Positions 60,781 through 64,000 of a stretch of 64,000 nucleotides of DNA are shown piece after piece. Source of the stretch: CAYOZN01 sp964408455. Lineage in GTDB: Bacteria; Planctomycetota; Phycisphaerae; UBA1845; UTPLA1. Every line of letters starts with the position of its first letter. Position 1 is the stretch's first letter. The notes under the pieces are model-generated. The model saw only the letters and a list, made by a program, of their open reading frames with translations, was not told where the DNA came from and searched no databases. The position numbers were made by a program, and so were the translations under genes. The stretch is taken from NCBI GenBank assembly GCA_964408455.1, contig CAYOZN010000003.1, positions 1 through 64,000 on the forward strand, given 5' to 3'.

Positions 60781-62280
60781 ATGGGTTCCAAGCCAAGCCC
60801 GCTCATCCCGATCCCGCGTCGCGCCAGCCTGACGCCGACCGCCCGGCGCTGGCCGGTCCGCTTCGACGTCGATTGCCGCGCCGATGCCGGCAGCGAGTTT
60901 GTCGAGCGCTACGCCACCGAACCGGTCGCCGATGGACCGCCAATCGCCTGCACGCTCGCGATTGATGAGCAATCTGGCAGCCACACGGCGAATGTGTCAG
61001 CCGCCGATGGCGGCTACAAGCTGCGCTTTTCCGAAAATGGTGTCACCGTCCTGGCCCGCGAAGCGGCCGGCTTCCGGCATGCCCTCCAGACGCTATGCCA
61101 GCTCGCCGCTGAAAAAATTTGGCCTGCCGGCGAGATCGACGATTACCCCGCTCTGCCGGTCCGCGGCATGCACCTGAATTTCGAGAGTTATCGCCGACTC
61201 GATCTTGAAGCCGCGCTGCGCCTCATCGACATGGCCGGCCGCTTTAAGCTGAACACCGTACTGGCGGAGTACGGCCCGCGTTTCCCCTTCGACCGCCATC
61301 GCGACATTCGCGAGCCCGACGCGCTGTCGTCCGACGAAATGGCCTCACTTGTCGCCGCCGCGGCCCGGCAAGGCATCAACTGGATTCCGCTTCAGCAGAC
61401 CGCCGCCCATGTTGAATACCTGCTGCGGCACGAGCGTTTCGCGCACCTCCGCGAGCGCGATGGCCGCACCAATCTCATCTGCCCGATGCACGACGACACG
61501 CTGCCGCTGGTCAAGTCGCTCCTGAGCGAGGTGCTCGAATTGCATCCGGGTTCCACATTCATACACCTCGGCGGCGACGAGGCGCGCAAGATCGGCGAAT
61601 GCCCGCGGTGCCGCCCGGCCGTCAGCCGCGAAGGCGTGGGGCACGTCTTCGGCCGCTACATCGGCGAGCTCGCTCGCTTCGTGCTCGAACGCGGCCGCCG
61701 ACCCATCGTGTGGGATGATACGTTCTGTGCCCATCCCGACGCGTTTTCGCACCTGCCGCGCGAGACGATCATCCACTATTGGGATTACATCGCCGTCGCC
61801 GATCCGACGCCCGTGCTCATTCCCCGCATGGCCCATGCCCGAGGCGGCCCGCGCGTGGCGCACGATTGGCGCTGGACCGTGCCCGGCCGCCGGCGAAAGC
61901 GCCTCTCCGATGTGCAGATCGCCGTGATGGATGCCTATTCGAAACCCGCCCGCTTGAATAGCGCCCTCGGCGGAGAATTCCTGCGCGAATTCGGGCCCTT
62001 CCTGGGTGATGGCTTTCCCGAGATGATCCGCGCCCTGCCGTACCTGGAATACTACCAGTCGCGGGGCCACGACGTGCTGCTCGCGCCCACCGGCATGGGC
62101 AATGGCGACACGGTCGATGGCGTGCCGAACTTCACGCGCTTCGAGCACAACATCCGCACCCATGCCGCCCGGGTAAAATCCAACGGCCGCGCAATGGGAA
62201 TGATTACCACGGCGTGGTACAACATGCCGCCAGAGTTGCTCGTGCAGCCGTTGATTCGCACGGCGCAGTGCGCGTGGTGA
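60781..62280 (+). CDS. Glycoside hydrolase family 20 (beta-N-acetylhexosaminidase-like)
   Basis: A 499-residue enzyme. The N-terminal 120 residues form a GH20b-like domain (IPIPRRASLTPTARRWPVRF; YKLRFSENGVTVLAREAAGF, RHALQTLCQL). The catalytic TIM barrel starts PALPVRGMHLNFESYRR. The catalytic pair is in FIHLGGDEARKIGECPRC (Asp-Glu near 263-264): Glu is the acid and Asp orients the substrate acetamido group. No signal peptide is seen, so it would be cytoplasmic. The RGMHLNF form differs from the canonical RGxxLDxxR, so substrate scope may differ. It is divergent from asnB. Confidence 0.82.
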   Translation: MGSKPSPLIPIPRRASLTPTARRWPVRFDVDCRADAGSEFVERYATEPVADGPPIACTLAIDEQSGSHTANVSAADGGYKLRFSENGVTVLAREAAGFRHALQTLCQLAAEKIWPAGEIDDYPALPVRGMHLNFESYRRLDLEAALRLIDMAGRFKLNTVLAEYGPRFPFDRHRDIREPDALSSDEMASLVAAAARQGINWIPLQQTAAHVEYLLRHERFAHLRERDGRTNLICPMHDDTLPLVKSLLSEVLELHPGSTFIHLGGDEARKIGECPRCRPAVSREGVGHVFGRYIGELARFVLERGRRPIVWDDTFCAHPDAFSHLPRETIIHYWDYIAVADPTPVLIPRMAHARGGPRVAHDWRWTVPGRRRKRLSDVQIAVMDAYSKPARLNSALGGEFLREFGPFLGDGFPEMIRALPYLEYYQSRGHDVLLAPTGMGNGDTVDGVPNFTRFEHNIRTHAARVKSNGRAMGMITTAWYNMPPELLVQPLIRTAQCAW

Positions 62281-62347
62281 TGCGTGGCAATCGCCCTCGG
62301 CCGGCGCGGCAGGCCCCACGCGGGCACGGTGCGGAGACGAGTTCGCC

Positions 62348-64000
62348 ATGCAGTCCGAAATCTCCGCAGCGCTTCGCGAATTGCAGGATGACCGGCGATT
62401 TTGCGGCGACATCCGCACCGATCGCCTCCACTGCGCGCTCTACGCCACCGACGCCAGCATCTACGAAATCGTCCCCGACGCCGTCCTCTTCCCGAAGTCC
62501 GCCGACGACGTGTGCGAAGCCGTCAAAGTCTGCGCCCGCCACCGCGTGCCCATCACGCCGCGCGGCGCCGGCACCGGCCTCGCCGGCGGGGCGGTGAACC
62601 GCGGCATCTGCATGGACCTGTCGCGGCATCTCAATCGCATCCTGCATATCGACGCTGCCGCGCGTATCGCCGTCGTCGAGCCCGGCGTCGTGCTCGACGA
62701 GCTCAATGCCGCCCTTGCGCCGCACGGCCTGCAATTCGCCGCCGACGTCGCCACCAGCAGCCGCGCGACGATCGGCGGCATGATCGCCAACAACTCCTGC
62801 GGCGCGCACTCGGTGATGTACGGTCGCACGGTCGATCACGTACTCGCGCTCGACGTGGTGCTGGCGGATGGGTCGCGGCAGACGTGGGGGAGAATACAAA
62901 ATGTAGAATTCAAAATGGGCAATGCAGAAACCATTTCCGGCGGCGCTCGGCAGAATTCCGAGCCATTTTGCATTTTGAATTCTACATTTTTCATTCATTC
63001 CAGCTCGTTCGGCCGGCAGTGTGAGGCGACGCTCAGCTCCATCGCCTCCGAATACGCCGCCGACATCGCCGCGCGTTTCCCGCGCGTCTTGCGCAGCAAT
63101 GGCGGCTATGGCCTCGACCGCCTGACGCTCGACAACGGCCGCATCAACCCCGAGGCGATCGTCTGCGGCAGCGAGGGCACGCTCGCCGTCGTCGTCGGCG
63201 CCGCGCTCAATCTCGTGCCGCTGCCGCGGCACCGAGGCATCGTCGCCGCCCACTTTCACGACCTGCTTGAGGCACTCGCGGCCACGCCCGCGGCCCTCGA
63301 GCATGGGCCGGCCGCCGTCGAGCTGCTCGACAAGCTCATCCTGGATGCGGCCCGCGACAATCCGGACATGCAGCGCCGCTCGTGGCGCATCGAGGGCGAT
63401 CCTGCCGGTCTCCTCATCATCGAGCTCTACGATGACAATGCGGAGGCACTCGCCGGCCGGCTGCACCGCGTGGCGGGCGACTTAAAGGCCCGCCGGATGG
63501 GCTATGCCTGGCCCATCCTCTCCGGCGACATCGAACAGGCCGATCTGTGGCACATCCGCAAGAGCGGCCTGGGCCTGCTCATGTCCAGACCCGGCGATCG
63601 TCAGACGTACGATTTCGTCGAGGACACGGCCGTCGACCCGTCGCGCCTCCGCGACTACATCGCCCGCTTCATGCAGATCCTGGCGGAGGAGGGCGTCGCC
63701 GACGCAAGCTACTATGCCCACGCCAGCGTCGGCTGCCTGCACGTCAAGCCGGTCCTGAACCTGAAAGAGGCCGGCGACATCGCGAAGATGCACCGCATCG
63801 CCGATCGCGTCAGCAGTCTGGCACTCGAATTCGGCGGCGCCATGACCGGTGAGCACGGCGACGGCATCCTCCGCTCCTGCTGGCTGGAGAAGATGTACGG
63901 CCCGCGCGTCGTCGAGGCCTTCCGCAGGGTCAAGGCCGCCTTCGATCCGCACGGCATTCTCAATCCCGGCAAGATCGTCGATCCATATTCGATGACGGAG
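62348..64000 (+). CDS. FAD-linked oxidase, glycolate oxidase GlcD-like, partial
   Basis: The frame is open from ATG 62348 to the window end. The VAO-type FAD domain has VCARHRVPITPRGAGTGLAG and ATIGGMIANNSCGAHSVMYG; the later DLWHIRKSGLGLLMSRPGD and GGAMTGEHGDGILRSCWLEK mark the long D-lactate/glycolate dehydrogenase group, where C-terminal Fe-S domains often follow (outside the window). Between VVLADGSRQTWG and SSSFGRQCEAT an AT-rich palindromic element encodes about 36 extra residues (RIQNVEFKMG to FCILNSTFFI) without breaking the frame. The enzyme would oxidise a 2-hydroxy acid at the membrane. Whether it tolerates the insertion is not known. Confidence 0.82.
   Translation, partial: MQSEISAALRELQDDRRFCGDIRTDRLHCALYATDASIYEIVPDAVLFPKSADDVCEAVKVCARHRVPITPRGAGTGLAGGAVNRGICMDLSRHLNRILHIDAAARIAVVEPGVVLDELNAALAPHGLQFAADVATSSRATIGGMIANNSCGAHSVMYGRTVDHVLALDVVLADGSRQTWGRIQNVEFKMGNAETISGGARQNSEPFCILNSTFFIHSSSFGRQCEATLSSIASEYAADIAARFPRVLRSNGGYGLDRLTLDNGRINPEAIVCGSEGTLAVVVGAALNLVPLPRHRGIVAAHFHDLLEALAATPAALEHGPAAVELLDKLILDAARDNPDMQRRSWRIEGDPAGLLIIELYDDNAEALAGRLHRVAGDLKARRMGYAWPILSGDIEQADLWHIRKSGLGLLMSRPGDRQTYDFVEDTAVDPSRLRDYIARFMQILAEEGVADASYYAHASVGCLHVKPVLNLKEAGDIAKMHRIADRVSSLALEFGGAMTGEHGDGILRSCWLEKMYGPRVVEAFRRVKAAFDPHGILNPGKIVDPYSMTE
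62891..62999. repeat. AT-rich palindromic element inserted in frame
   Basis: A 20-base perfect inverted repeat, left arm 62898-62917 and right arm 62971-62990 (AAAATGTAGA... pairing with ...TCTACATTTT), encloses a 53-base GC-richer loop. The right end CATTTTTCATTCAT (62985-62998) and GCATTTTGAATT are shared with the intergenic element at 47197-47345. The base composition is strikingly different from the surrounding gene. The insertion leaves the FAD-oxidase frame open. Confidence 0.85.

Overview
The window reads as a high-GC Gram-negative bacterial contig, most likely from a planctomycete-type organism assembled from a metagenome. Supporting signs are a BamA-type outer-membrane assembly protein, several lipoproteins, a MacA-like adaptor, a protein with a Cys-Gly-x-Cys-Gly/membrane/Arg-rich C-terminal anchor, many dispersed GC-rich hairpin repeats, and a 100-N scaffold gap. 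The phylum is inferred from gene content and repeat style; no rRNA is present to confirm it.

Layout. 1-11.5 kb is housekeeping and envelope: the end of an RpoD-type sigma factor, an RHH/Doc toxin-antitoxin pair, ribosomal protein S1, a coupled trio (conserved hypothetical, lipoprotein, RDD membrane protein), FxsA, BamA, a small ORF coupled to an AbiEii-like nucleotidyltransferase, and tRNA-Ser(UGA). 11.5-16.3 kb holds a metallophosphatase, an AI-2E family permease, a PAP2 phosphatase, a DUF2267 protein and a propeller-like lipoprotein. 16.5-23.2 kb is a tightly coupled sugar/glycan cassette: epimerase remnant, Gfo/Idh oxidoreductase, small acidic protein, GT4, three CgeB-type glycosyltransferases and a methyltransferase remnant. 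Three of its members are visibly broken. 23.4-28.5 kb carries stress/envelope genes (DUF4142, a PH-like/zinc-ribbon/ABC/DUF1854 fusion, DUF3309, DUF892).

28.5-45.1 kb is a surface-polysaccharide region. A leftward operon encodes a GDP-mannose/UDP-glucose dehydrogenase, GT2, Gfo/Idh oxidoreductase, a TIM-barrel-like protein and a GT-C membrane protein. A rightward run encodes a YfhO-like protein, two methyltransferases, a toroid/heparinase-like protein, a flippase-like protein and a second GT-C protein. 45.2-54.3 kb is an ABC exporter operon: one MacB/LolD-type ATPase, two duplicated pairs of FtsX-type permeases, a MacA-like adaptor and a coiled-coil membrane protein. 54.3-60.6 kb is leftward: a C-terminally anchored surface protein, then acyl-CoA dehydrogenase, condensation-like acyltransferase and asparagine synthase. 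The window ends with a GH20 hexosaminidase and a glycolate-oxidase-like FAD enzyme that runs off the end.

The most unusual signals are: (i) decay of the 16.5-23.2 kb glycan cassette by lesions that all preserve the reading frame (a fusion deletion, three nonsense codons, an internal domain deletion); (ii) palindromic elements that sit in frame inside coding genes (the nucleotide-sugar dehydrogenase at 35.1 kb and the FAD oxidase at 62.9 kb), the latter related to an intergenic copy at 47.2 kb; (iii) a tandem hairpin array at the assembly gap; and (iv) an asparagine synthase / condensation-fold / acyl-CoA dehydrogenase trio that may form an undescribed acyl-amide pathway.
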